From positions 28,627,932-28,691,931 of the forward strand of contig JAQNBH010000002.1 of assembly GCA_028752905.1 (NCBI GenBank): 64,000 bases of DNA, read 5' to 3'. The notes beneath the pieces were generated by a model. It saw only the letters and a list, made by a program, of their open reading frames with translations, was not told the origin of the DNA and did not search any database. The position numbers and the translations under genes are program-made. Source of the stretch: Cladorhizidae sp. MBARI D1340-BT2. Taxonomy: Eukaryota; Porifera; Demospongiae; Poecilosclerida; Cladorhizidae. Positions 50,002-63,900 of this stretch are shown piece after piece (position 1 is the stretch's first letter; each line of letters begins with the position of its first letter).

Positions 50002-53000
50002 AGCTTCGTAGATTATCCACACTTCACTGAATAGACTTGTTATACAGCTATTAAGATAGGACTCTCCAAGTGCTCTCTCTTGATACCAAACATCCATATA
50101 TTCTGCACACTTCACTGTAATGGACTTGCAAGATAGGTATCTCTCAGTGTTCTCTATCTTGAGCTAAACATGTTAGCTTCATAGATTCTCCACACTTCAC
50201 TGTATAAACTTGATATATAGCTCTAAAGGTAGGCCTCTCTCTGTTCTCTCTCTTGATACCAAACATCCGTATATTCCGCATACTTCACAGTAATGGACTT
50301 GATAGAATCACAAGATAGGTTTCTCTCTGCTCTCTCTTGATGCTAAATAGATTCTCCACACTTCACTGAATAAACTTGATATATAGCTATTAAGATAGGT
50401 CTCTCTCTGTGCTCTCTGTTGATATCAAACATCCATAATATTCTGCACACTTTACTGTAATGGACTTGATATGATTCGAATGATAGGTTTCATTATGTGT
50501 TCTCTATCTTGATATTTGCCCTAATTTGGTCTATATGTTTCTCATTTTCCCCCCGAAAATCTTGTTTTTTTGCCGTGAAGCTCATAACTATTCTACACTT
50601 TACCCCAAAAAGATAATTTTTATATCACCGGATAGCCCTTCTAATTATCTGTCTTTTGTATGTGCCAAAGTTTTGAATACTCTAAGTATTAGGAAGTTAT
50701 GGTGATTTGAAGTGTTAAGGTTTGTGATTTTTCCTGGCGTTTTCCAGTTGCCAAAGCGGTGGCCTGCCAGTGAAAAACCACTACATTTATTGATAATCTG
50801 TTCACATGTTGCAGATAAGGGCCTTCTCTATCAGTTGACAAAATCTGGGACTTTGGTCTTGTTAATTAGGGCAGTTATGAATTGTACTCTTACTTGATGC
50901 TAAACATGTTAGCTTCGTAGATTATCCACACTTCACTGAATAGACTTGTTATACAGCTATTAAGATAGGACTCTCCAAGTGCTCTCTCTTGATACCAAAC
51001 ATCCATATATTCTGCACACTTCACTGTAATGGACTTGCAAGATAGGTATCTCTCAGTGTTCTCTATCTTGAGCTAAACATGTTAGCTTCATAGATTCTCC
51101 ACACTTCACTGTATAAACTTGATATATAGCTCTAAAGGTAGGCCTCTCTCTGTTCTCTCTCTTGATACCAAACATCCGTATATTCCGCATACTTCACAGT
51201 AATGGACTTGATAGAATCACAAGATAGGTTTCTCTCTGCTCTCTCTTGATGCTAAATAGATTCTCCACACTTCACTGAATAAACTTGATATATAGCTATT
51301 AAGATAGGTCTCTCTCTGTGCTCTCTGTTGATATCAAACATCCATAATATTCTGCACACTTTACTGTAATGGACTTGATATGATTCGAATGATAGGTTTC
51401 ATTATGTGTTCTCTATCTTGATATTTGCCCTAATTTGGTCTATATGTTTCTCATTTCCCCCCCGAAAATCTTGTTTTTTTGCCGTGAAGCTCAAAACTTT
51501 TCTACACTTTACCCAAAAAAGATAATTTTTATATCACCGGATAGCTCTTCTAATTATCTGTCTTTTGTACGTGCCAAAATTTTAAGTACTCTAAGTATTA
51601 GCAAGTTATGGTGATTTGAAGTGGTAAGGTTTGGGATCTTTCCTGACGTTTTCCAGTTGCCAAAGCGGTGGCCTGCCAGTGAAAACCACTACATTTATTG
51701 ATAATCTGTTCACATGTTGCAGATAAGGGCCTTCTCTATCAGTTGACAAAATCTGGGACTTTGGTCTTGTTAATTAGGGCAGTTATGAATTGTACTCTTA
51801 CTTGATGCTAAACATGTTCTTGATATTTGCCCTAATTTGGTCTATATGTTTCTCATTTCCCCCCCGAAAATCTTGTTTTTTTGCCGTGAAGCTCATAACT
51901 TTTATACACTTTACCTAAAAAAGATAATTTTTATATCACCGGATAGCTCTTCTAATTATCTGTCTTTTGTACGTACCAAAATTTTAAGTACTCTAAGTAT
52001 TAGCAAGTTATGGTGATTTGAAGTGGTAAGGTTTGGGATCTTTCCTGGCGTTTTCCAGTTGCCAAAGCGGTGGCCTGCCAGTGAAAACCACTACATTTAT
52101 TGATAATCTGTTCACATGTTGCAGATAAGGGCCTTCTCTATCAGTTGACAAAATCTGGGACTTTGGTCTTGTTAATTAGGGCAGTTATGAATTGTACTCT
52201 TACTTGATGCTAAACATGTTAGCTTCGTAGATTATCCACACTTCACTGAATAGACTTGTTATACAGCTATTAAGATAGGACTCTCCAAGTGCTCTCTCTT
52301 GATACCAAACATCCATATATTCTGCACACTTCACTGTAATGGACTTGCAAGATAGGTATCTCTCAGTATTCTCTATCTTGAGCTAAACATGTTAGCTTCA
52401 TAGATTCTCCACACTTCACTGAATAGACTTGATATATAGCTCTAAAGGTAGGCCTCTCTCTGTTCTCTCTCTTGATACCAAACATCCGTATATTTCGCAT
52501 ACTTCACAGTAATGGACTTGATAGAATCACAAGATAGGTTTCTCTCTGCTCTCTCTTGATGCTAAATAGATTCTCCACACTTCACTGAATAAACTTGATA
52601 TATAGCTATTAAGATAGGTCTCTCTCTGTGCTCTCTGTTGATATCAAACATCCATAATATTCTGCAAACTTTACTGTAATGAACTTGATATGATTCGAAT
52701 GATAGGTTTCATTATGTGTTCTCTATCTTGATATTTGCCCTAATTTGGTCTATATGTTTCTCATTTTCCCCCCGAAAATCTTGTTTTTTTGCCGTGAAGC
52801 TCATAAGTTTTCTACACTTTACCCAAAAAAGATAATTTTTATATCACCGAATAGCTCTTCTAATTATCTGTCTTTTGTACGTGCCAAAATTTTGAGTACT
52901 CTAAGTATTAGCAAGTTATGGTGATTTGAAGTGTTAAGGTTTGTGATTTTTCCTGGCGTTTTCCAGTTGCCAAAGCGGTGGCCTGCCAGTGAAAAACCAC

Positions 53001-53129
53001 TACATTTATTGATAATCTGTTCACATGTTGCAGATAAGGGCCTTCTCTATCAGTTGACAAAATCTGGGACTTTGGTCTTGTTAATTAGGGCAGTTATGAA
53101 TTGTACTCTTACTTGATGCTAAACATGTT
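50002..53129 (+). repeat. Shortened ladder AB-ABB-AB, 3128 bp
   Basis: A starts 50002, 50911, 52221. B starts 50508; 51417, 51819; 52727. The first B joins a ctattctac/gaatactc 5' half to a gttaaggtttgtg 3' half. The central ABB is the ctgac-marked module, with a private acgtaccaaa in its second B. The last A is the alternative type with a private cagtattctc, and its B has a private ataagttttc. Only the first B of the expected triple is present at the end. Confidence 0.88.
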
Positions 53130-56100
53130 AGCTTCGTAGATTATCCACACTTCACTGAATAGACTTGTTATACAGCTATTAAGATAGGACTCTCCAAGTG
53201 CTCTCTCTTGATACCAAACATCCATATATTCTGCACACTTCACTGTAATGGACTTGCAAGATAGGTATCTCTCAGTGTTCTCTATCTTGAGCTAAACATG
53301 TTAGCTTCATAGATTCTCCACACTTCACTGAATAGACTTGATATATAGCTCTAAAGGTAGGCCTCTCTCTGTTCTCTCTCTTGATACCAAACATCCGTAT
53401 ATTTCGCATACTTCACAGTAATGGACTTGATAGAATCACAAGATAGGTTTCTCTCTGCTCTCTCTTGATGCTAAATAGATTCTCCACACTTCACTGAATA
53501 AACTTGATATATAGCTATTAAGATAGGTCTCTCTCTGTGCTCTCTGTTGATATCAAACATCCATAATATTCTGCAAACTTTACTGTAATGAACTTGATAT
53601 GATTCGAATGATAGGTTTCATTATGTGTTCTCTATCTTGATATTTGCCCTAATTTGGTCTATATGTTTCTCATTTTCCCCCCGAAAATCTTGTTTTTTTG
53701 CCGTGAAGCTCATAACTATTCTACACTTTACCCCAAAAAGATAATTTTTATATCACCGGATAGCCCTTCTAATTATCTGTCTTTTGTACGTGCCAAAGTT
53801 TTGAGTACTCTAAGTATTAGGAAGTTATGGTGATTTGAAGTGTTAAGGTTTGTGATTTTTCCTGGCGTTTTCCAGTTGCCAAAGCGGTGGCCTGCCAGTG
53901 AAAAACCACTACATTTATTGATAATCTGTTCACATGTTGCAGATAAGGGCCTTCTCTATCAGTTGACAAAATCTGGGACTTTGGTCTTGTTAATTAGGGC
54001 AGTTATGAATTGTACTCTTACTTGATGCTAAACATGTTAGCTTCGTAGATTATCCACACTTCACTGAATAGACTTGTTATACAGCTATTAAGATAGGACT
54101 CTCCAAGTGCTCTCTCTTGATACCAAACATCCATATATTCTGCACACTTCACTGTAATGGACTTGCAAGATAGGTATCTCTCAGTGTTCTCTATCTTGAG
54201 CTAAACATGTTAGCTTCATAGATTCTCCACACTTCACTGTATAAACTTGATATATAGCTCTAAAGGTAGGCCTCTCTCTGTTCTCTCTCTTGATACCAAA
54301 CATCCGTATATTCCGCATACTTCACAGTAATGGACTTGATAGAATCACAAGATAGGTTTCTCTCTGCTCTCTCTTGATGCTAAATAGATTCTCCACACTT
54401 CACTGAATAAACTTGATATATAGCTATTAAGATAGGTCTCTCTCTGTGCTCTCTGTTGATATCAAACATCCATAATATTCTGCACACTTTACTGTAATGG
54501 ACTTGATATGATTCGAATGATAGGTTTCATTATGTGTTCTCTATCTTGATATTTGCCCTAATTTGGTCTATATGTTTCTCATTTTCCCCCCGAAAATCTT
54601 GTTTTTTTGCCGTGAAGCTCAAAACTTTTCTACACTTTACCCAAAAAAGATAATTTTTATATCACCGGATAGCTCTTCTAATTATCTGTCTTTTGTACGT
54701 GCCAAAATTTTAAGTACTCTAAGTATTAGCAAGTTATGGTGATTTGAAGTGGTAAGGTTTGGGATCTTTCCTGACGTTTTCCAGTTGCCAAAGCGGTGGC
54801 CTGCCAGTGAAAACCACTACATTTATTGATAATCTGTTCACATGTTGCAGATAAGGGCCTTCTCTATCAGTTGACAAAATCTGGGACTTTGGTCTTGTTA
54901 ATTAGGGCAGTTATGAATTGTACTCTTACTTGATGCTAAACATGTTCTTGATATTTGCCCTAATTTGGTCTATATGTTTCTCATTTTCCCCCCGAAAATC
55001 TTGTTTTTTTGCCGTGAAGCTCATAACTTTGCTACACTTTACCTAAAAAAGATAATTTTTATATCACTGGATAGCTCTTCTAATTATCTGTCTTTTGTAC
55101 GTGCCAAAATTTTAAGTACTCTAAGTATTAGCAAGTTATGGTGATTTGAAGTGGTAAGGTTTGGGATCTTTCCTGGCGTTTTCCAGTTGCCAAAGCGGTG
55201 GCCTGCCAGTGAAAACCACTACATTTATTGATAATCTGTTCACATGTTGCAGATAAGGGCCTTCTCTATCAGTTGACAAAATCTGGGACTTTGGTCTTGT
55301 TAATTAGGGCAGTTATGAATTGTACTCTTACTTGATGCTAAACATGTTAGCTTCGTAGATTATCCACACTTCACTGAATAGACTTGTTATACAGCTATTA
55401 AGATAGGACTCTCCAAGTGCTCTCTCTTGATACCAAACATCCATATATTCTGCACACTTCACTGTAATGGACTTGCAAGATAGGTATCTCTCAGTGTTCT
55501 CTATCTTGAGCTAAACATGTTAGCTTCATAGATTCTCCACACTTCACTGAATAGACTTGATATATAGCTCTAAAGGTAGGCCTCTCTCTGTTCTCTCTCT
55601 TGATACCAAACATCCGTATATTTCGCATACTTCACAGTAATGGACTTGATAGAATCACAAGATAGGTTTCTCTCTGCTCTCTCTTGATGCTAAATAGATT
55701 CTCCACACTTCACTGAATAAACTTGATATATAGCTATTAAGATAGGTCTCTCTCTGTGCTCTCTGTTGATATCAAACATCCATAATATTCTGCAAACTTT
55801 ACTGTAATGAACTTGATATGATTCGAATGATAGGTTTCATTATGTGTTCTCTATCTTGATATTTGCCCTAATTTGGTCTATATGTTTCTCATTTTCCCCC
55901 CGAAAATCTTGTTTTTTTGCCGTGAAGCTCATAACTTTTCTACACTTTACCCAAAAAAGATAATTTTTATATCACCGAATAGCTCTTCTAATTATCTGTC
56001 TTTTGTACGTGCCAAAATTTTGAGTACTCTAAGTATTAGCAAGTTATGGTGATTTGAAGTGGTAAGGTTTGGGATTTTTCCTGGCGTTTTCCAGTTGCCA

Positions 56101-57062
56101 AAGCGGTGGCCTGCCAGTGAAAAACCACTACATTTATTGATAATCTGTTCACATGTTGCAGATAAGGGCCTTCTCTATCAGTTGACAAAATCTGGGACTT
56201 TGGTCTTGTTAATTAGGGCAGTTATGAATTGTACTCTTACTTGATGCTAAACATGTTCTTGATATTTGCCCTAATTTGGTCTATATGTTTCTCATTTTCC
56301 CCCCGAAAATCTTGTTTTTTTGCCGTGAAGCTCATAACTTTTCTACACTTTACCTAAAAAAGATAATTTTTATATCACCGGATAGCTCTTCTAATTATCT
56401 GTCTTTTGTACGTGCCAAAATTTTAAGTACTCTAAGTATTAGCAAGTTATGGTGATTTGAAGTGGTAAGGTTTGGGATCTTTCCTGGCGTTTTCCAGTTG
56501 CCAAAGCGGTGGCCTGCCAGTGAAAACCACTACATTTATTGATAATCTGTTCACATGTTGCAGATAAGGGCCTTCTCTATCAGTTGACAAAATCTGGGAC
56601 TTTGGTCTTGTTAATTAGGGCAGTTATGAATTGTACTCTTACTTGATGCTAAACATGTTCTTGATATTTGCCCTAATTTGGTCTATATGTTTCTCATTTT
56701 CCCCCCGAAAATCTTGTTTTTTTGCCGTGAAGCTCATAACTTTTCTACACTTTACCCAAAAAAGATAATTTTTATATCACCGGATAGCCCTTCTAATTAT
56801 CTGTCTTTTGTACGTGCCAAAATTTTGAGTACTCTAAGTATTAGCAAGTTATGGTGATTTGAAGTGTTAAGGTTTGTGATTTTTCCTGGCGTTTTCCAGT
56901 TGCCAAAGCGGTGGCCTGCCAGTGAAAAACCACTACATTTATTGATAATCTGTTCACATGTTGCAGATAAGGGCCTTCTCTATCAGTTGACAAAATCTGG
57001 GACTTTGGTCTTGTTAATTAGGGCAGTTATGAATTGTACTCTTACTTGATGCTAAACATGTT
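53130..57062 (+). repeat. Ladder HOR AB-ABB-ABBB, 3933 bp, copy 3
   Basis: A starts 53130, 54039, 55349. B starts 53636; 54545, 54947; 55855, 56258, 56660. First and last A are the alternative type, the middle one common. The B at 53636 is a chimera with ctattctac and ggaagttatgg in front of gttaaggtttgtg. The middle B of the triple (56258) is an acctaaaaaag form, where copies 1, 2 and 4 have the ttgctgat form, so this position has been replaced. Confidence 0.9.
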
Positions 57063-60000
57063 AGCTTCGTAGATTATCCACACTTCACTGAATAGACTTG
57101 TTATACAGCTATTAAGATAGGACTCTCCAAGTGCTCTCTCTTGATACCAAACATCCATATATTCTGCACACTTCACTGTAATGGACTTGCAAGATAGGTA
57201 TCTCTCAGTGTTCTCTATCTTGAGCTAAACATGTTAGCTTCATAGATTCTCCACACTTCACTGTATAAACTTGATATATAGCTCTAAAGGTAGGCCTCTC
57301 TCTGTTCTCTCTCTTGATACCAAACATCCGTATATTCCGCATACTTCACAGTAATGGACTTGATAGAATCACAAGATAGGTTTCTCTCTGCTCTCTCTTG
57401 ATGCTAAATAGATTCTCCACACTTCACTGAATAAACTTGATATATAGCTATTAAGATAGGTCTCTCTCTGTGCTCTCTGTTGATATCAAACATCCATAAT
57501 ATTCTGCACACTTTACTGTAATGGACTTGATATGATTCGAATGATAGGTTTCATTATGTGTTCTCTATCTTGATATTTGCCCTAATTTGGTCTATATGTT
57601 TCTCATTTTCCCCCCGAAAATCTTGTTTTTTTGCCGTGAAGCTCATAACTATTCTACACTTTACCCCAAAAAGATAATTTTTATATCACCGGATAGCCCT
57701 TCTAATTATCTGTCTTTTGTACGTGCCAAAGTTTTGAGTACTCTAAGTATTAGGAAGTTATGGTGATTTGAAGTGTTAAGGTTTGTGATTTTTCCTGGCG
57801 TTTTCCAGTTGCCAAAGCGGTGGCCTGCCAGTGAAAAACCACTACATTTATTGATAATCTGTTCACATGTTGCAGATAAGGGCCTTCTCTATCAGTTGAC
57901 AAAATCTGGGACTTTGGTCTTGTTAATTAGGGCAGTTATGAATTGTACTCTTACTTGATGCTAAACATGTTAGCTTCGTAGATTATCCACACTTCACTGA
58001 ATAGACTTGTTATACAGCTATTAAGATAGGACTCTCCAAGTGCTCTCTCTTGATACCAAACATCCATATATTCTGCACACTTCACTGTAATGGACTTGCA
58101 AGATAGGTATCTCTCAGTGTTCTCTATCTTGAGCTAAACATGTTAGCTTCATAGATTCTCCACACTTCACTGTATAAACTTGATATATAGCTCTAAAGGT
58201 AGGCCTCTCTCTGTTCTCTCTCTTGATACCAAACATCCGTATATTCCGCATACTTCACAGTAATGGACTTGATAGAATCACAAGATAGGTTTCTCTCTGC
58301 TCTCTCTTGATGCTAAATAGATTCTCCACACTTCACTGAATAAACTTGATATATAGCTATTAAGATAGGTCTCTCTCTGTGCTCTCTGTTGATATCAAAC
58401 ATCCATAATATTCTGCACACTTTACTGTAATGGACTTGATATGATTCGAATGATAGGTTTCATTATGTGTTCTCTATCTTGATATTTGCCCTAATTTGGT
58501 CTATATGTTTCTCATTTTCCCCCCGAAAATCTTGTTTTTTTGCCGTGAAGCTCAAAACTTTTCTACACTTTACCCAAAAAAGATAATTTTTATATCACCG
58601 GATAGCTCTTCTAATTATCTGTCTTTTGTACGTGCCAAAATTTTAAGTACTCTAAGTATTAGCAAGTTATGGTGATTTGAAGTGGTAAGGTTTGGGATCT
58701 TTCCTGACGTTTTCCAGTTGCCAAAGCGGTGGCCTGCCAGTGAAAACCACTACATTTATTGATAATCTGTTCACATGTTGCAGATAAGGGCCTTCTCTAT
58801 CAGTTGACAAAATCTGGGACTTTGGTCTTGTTAATTAGGGCAGTTATGAATTGTACTCTTACTTGATGCTAAACATGTTCTTGATATTTGCCCTAATTTG
58901 GTCTATATGTTTCTCATTTTCCCCCCGAAAATCTTGTTTTTTTGCCGTGAAGCTCATAACTTTGCTACACTTTACCTAAAAAAGATAATTTTTATATCAC
59001 TGGATAGCTCTTCTAATTATCTGTCTTTTGTACGTGCCAAAATTTTAAGTACTCTAAGTATTAGCAAGTTATGGTGATTTGAAGTGGTAAGGTTTGGGAT
59101 CTTTCCTGGCGTTTTCCAGTTGCCAAAGCGGTGGCCTGCCAGTGAAAACCACTACATTTATTGATAATCTGTTCACATGTTGCAGATAAGGGCCTTCTCT
59201 ATCAGTTGACAAAATCTGGGACTTTGGTCTTGTTAATTAGGGCAGTTATGAATTGTACTCTTACTTGATGCTAAACATGTTAGCTTCGTAGATTATCCAC
59301 ACTTCACTGAATAGACTTGTTATACAGCTATTAAGATAGGACTCTCCAAGTGCTCTCTCTTGATACCAAACATCCATATATTCTGCACACTTCACTGTAA
59401 TGGACTTGCAAGATAGGTATCTCTCAGTGTTCTCTATCTTGAGCTAAACATGTTAGCTTCATAGATTCTCCACACTTCACTGAATAGACTTGATATATAG
59501 CTCTAAAGGTAGGCCTCTCTCTGTTCTCTCTCTTGATACCAAACATCCGTATATTTCGCATACTTCACAGTAATGGACTTGATAGAATCACAAGATAGGT
59601 TTCTCTCTGCTCTCTCTTGATGCTAAATAGATTCTCCACACTTCACTGAATAAACTTGATATATAGCTATTAAGATAGGTCTCTCTCTGTGCTCTCTGTT
59701 GATATCAAACATCCATAATATTCTGCAAACTTTACTGTAATGAACTTGATATGATTCGAATGATAGGTTTCATTATGTGTTCTCTATCTTGATATTTGCC
59801 CTAATTTGGTCTATATGTTTCTCATTTTCCCCCCGAAAATCTTGTTTTTTTGCCGTGAAGCTCATAACTTTTCTACACTTTACCCAAAAAAGATAATTTT
59901 TATATCACCGAATAGCTCTTCTAATTATCTGTCTTTTGTACGTGCCAAAATTTTGAGTACTCTAAGTATTAGCAAGTTATGGTGATTTGAAGTGGTAAGG

Positions 60001-60995
60001 TTTGGGATTTTTCCTGGCGTTTTCCAGTTGCCAAAGCGGTGGCCTGCCAGTGAAAAACCACTACATTTATTGATAATCTGTTCACATGTTGCAGATAAGG
60101 GCCTTCTCTATCAGTTGACAAAATCTGGGACTTTGGTCTTGTTAATTAGGGCAGTTATGAATTGTACTCTTACTTGATGCTAAACATGTTCTTGATATTT
60201 GCCCTAATTTGGTCTATATGTTTCTCATTTCCCCCCCGAAAATCTTGTTTTTTTGCCGTGAAGCTCATAACTATTCTACACTTTACCCCAAAAAGATAAT
60301 TTTTATATCACCGGATAGCCCTTCTAATTATCTGTCTTTTGTACGTGCCAAAGTTTTGAATACTCTAAGTATTAGGAAGTTATGATGATTTGAAGTGGTA
60401 AGGTTTGTGATTTTCCTGGCGTTTTCCAGTTGCCAAAGCGGTGGCCTGCCAGTGAAAAACCACTACATTTATTGATAATCTGTTCACATGTTGCTGATAA
60501 GGGCCTTCTCTATCAGTTGACAAAATCTGGGACTTTGGTCTTGTTAATTAGGGCAGTTATGAATTGTATTCTTACTTGATGCTAAACATGTTCTTGATAT
60601 TTGCCCTAATTTGGTCTATATGTTTCTCATTTTCCCCCCGAAAATCTTGTTTTTTTGCCGTGAAGCTCATAACTTTTCTACACTTTACCCAAAAAAGATA
60701 ATTTTTATATCACCGGATAGCCCTTCTAATTATCTGTCTTTTGTACGTGCCAAAATTTTGAGTACTCTAAGTATTAGCAAGTTATGGTGATTTGAAGTGT
60801 TAAGGTTTGTGATTTTTCCTGGCGTTTTCCAGTTGCCAAAGCGGTGGCCTGCCAGTGAAAAACCACTACATTTATTGATAATCTGTTCACATGTTGCAGA
60901 TAAGGGCCTTCTCTATCAGTTGACAAAATCTGGGACTTTGGTCTTGTTAATTAGGGCAGTTATGAATTGTACTCTTACTTGATGCTAAACATGTT
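57063..60995 (+). repeat. Ladder HOR AB-ABB-ABBB, 3933 bp, copy 4
   Basis: A starts 57063, 57972, 59282. B starts 57569; 58478, 58880; 59788, 60191, 60593. It follows copy 3 directly at exactly 3933 bp, so two full ladders stand in tandem. The first A is the common type. The triple carries ttgctgat in its second B as in copy 1. From 57972 the segment aligns with 23892 onward at an offset of 34080 bp, continuing to about 61903. Confidence 0.9.
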
Positions 60996-63900
60996 AGCTT
61001 CGTAGATTATCCACACTTCACTGAATAGACTTGTTATACAGCTATTAAGATAGGACTCTCCAAGTGCTCTCTCTTGATACCAAACATCCATATATTCTGC
61101 ACACTTCACTGTAATGGACTTGCAAGATAGGTATCTCTCAGTGTTCTCTATCTTGAGCTAAACATGTTAGCTTCATAGATTCTCCACACTTCACTGTATA
61201 AACTTGATATATAGCTCTAAAGGTAGGCCTCTCTCTGTTCTCTCTCTTGATACCAAACATCCGTATATTCCGCATACTTCACAGTAATGGACTTGATAGA
61301 ATCACAAGATAGGTTTCTCTCTGCTCTCTCTTGATGCTAAATAGATTCTCCACACTTCACTGAATAAACTTGATATATAGCTATTAAGATAGGTCTCTCT
61401 CTGTGCTCTCTGTTGATATCAAACATCCATAATATTCTGCACACTTTACTGTAATGGACTTGATATGATTCGAATGATAGGTTTCATTATGTGTTCTCTA
61501 TCTTGATATTTGCCCTAATTTGGTCTATATGTTTCTCATTTTCCCCCCGAAAATCTTGTTTTTTTGCCGTGAAGCTCATAACTTTTCTACACTTTACCCA
61601 AAAAAGATAATTTTTATATCACCGGATAGCTCTTCTAATTATCTGTCTTTTGTACGTGCCAAAATTTTAAGTACTCTAAGTATTAGCAAGTTATGGTGAT
61701 TTGAAGTGGTAAGGTTTGGGATCTTTCCTGGCGTTTTCCAGTTGCCAAAGCGGTGGCCTGCCAGTGAAAACCACTACATTTATTGATAATCTGTTCACAT
61801 GTTGCAGATAAGGGCCTTCTCTATCAGTTGACAAAATCTGGGACTTTGGTCTTGTTAATTAGGGCAGTTATGAATTGTACTCTTACTTGATGCTAAACAT
61901 GTTCTTGATATTTGCCCTAATTTGGTCTATATGTTTCTCATTTTCCCCCCGAAAATCTTGTTTTTTTGCCGTGAAGCTCATAACTTTTCTACACTTTACC
62001 TAAAAAAGATAATTTTTATATCACCGGATAGCTCTTCTAATTATCTGTCTTTTGTACGTGCCAAAATTTTAAGTACTCTAAGTATTAGCAAGTTATGGTG
62101 ATTTGAAGTGGTAAGGTTTGGGATCTTTCCTGGCGTTTTCCAGTTGCCAAAGCGGTGGCCTGCCAGTGAAAACCACTACATTTATTGATAATCTGTTCAC
62201 ATGTTGCAGATAAGGGCCTTCTCTATCAGTTGACAAAATCTGGGACTTTGGTCTTGTTAATTAGGGCAGTTATGAATTGTACTCTTACTTGATGCTAAAC
62301 ATGTTCTTGATATTTGCCCTAATTTGGTCTATATGTTTCTCATTTTCCCCCCGAAAATCTTGTTTTTTTGCCGTGAAGCTCATAACTTTTCTACACTTTA
62401 CCCAAAAAAGATAATTTTTATATCACCGGATAGCCCTTCTAATTATCTGTCTTTTGTACGTGCCAAAATTTTGAGTACTCTAAGTATTAGCAAGTTATGG
62501 TGATTTGAAGTGTTAAGGTTTGTGATTTTTCCTGGCGTTTTCCAGTTGCCAAAGCGGTGGCCTGCCAGTGAAAAACCACTACATTTATTGATAATCTGTT
62601 CACATGTTGCAGATAAGGGCCTTCTCTATCAGTTGACAAAATCTGGGACTTTGGTCTTGTTAATTAGGGCAGTTATGAATTGTACTCTTACTTGATGCTA
62701 AACATGTTAGCTTCGTAGATTATCCACACTTCACTGAATAGACTTGTTATACAGCTATTAAGATAGGACTCTCCAAGTGCTCTCTCTTGATACCAAACAT
62801 CCATATATTCTGCACACTTCACTGTAATGGACTTGCAAGATAGGTATCTCTCAGTGTTCTCTATCTTGAGCTAAACATGTTAGCTTCATAGATTCTCCAC
62901 ACTTCACTGTATAAACTTGATATATAGCTCTAAAGGTAGGCCTCTCTCTGTTCTCTCTCTTGATACCAAACATCCGTATATTCCGCATACTTCACAGTAA
63001 TGGACTTGATAGAATCACAAGATAGGTTTCTCTCTGCTCTCTCTTGATGCTAAATAGATTCTCCACACTTCACTGAATAAACTTGATATATAGCTATTAA
63101 GATAGGTCTCTCTCTGTGCTCTCTGTTGATATCAAACATCCATAATATTCTGCACACTTTACTGTAATGGACTTGATATGATTCGAATGATAGGTTTCAT
63201 TATGTGTTCTCTATCTTGATATTTGCCCTAATTTGGTCTATATGTTTCTCATTTTCCCCCCGAAAATCTTGTTTTTTTGCCGTGAAGCTCATAACTTTTC
63301 TACACTTTACCCAAGAAAGATAATTTTTATATCACCGGATAGCCCTTCTAATTATCTGTCTTTTGTACGTACCAAAGTTTTGAATACTCTAAGTATTAGG
63401 AAGTTATGATGATTTGAAGTGGTAAGGTTTGTGATTTTCCTGGCGTTTTCCAGTTGCCAAAGCGGTGGCCTGCCAGTGAAAAACCACTACATTTATTGAT
63501 AATCTGTTCACATGTTGCAGATAAGGGCCTTCTCTATCAGTTGACAAAATCTGGGACTTTGGTCTTGTTAATTAGGGCAGTTATGAATTGTACTCTTACT
63601 TGATGCTAAACATGTTCTTGATATTTGCCCTAATTTGGTCTATATGTTTCTCATTTTCCCCCCGAAAATCTTGTTTTTTTGCCGTGAAGCTCATAACTTT
63701 TCTACACTTTACCCAAAAAAGATAATTTTTATATCACCGGATAGCCCTTCTAATTATCTGTCTTTTGTACGTGCCAAAATTTTGAGTACTCTAAGTATTA
63801 GCAAGTTATGGTGATTTGAAGTGTTAAGGTTTGTGATTTTTCCTGGCGTTTTCCAGTTGCCAAAGCGGTGGCCTGCCAGTGAAAAACTACTACATTTATT

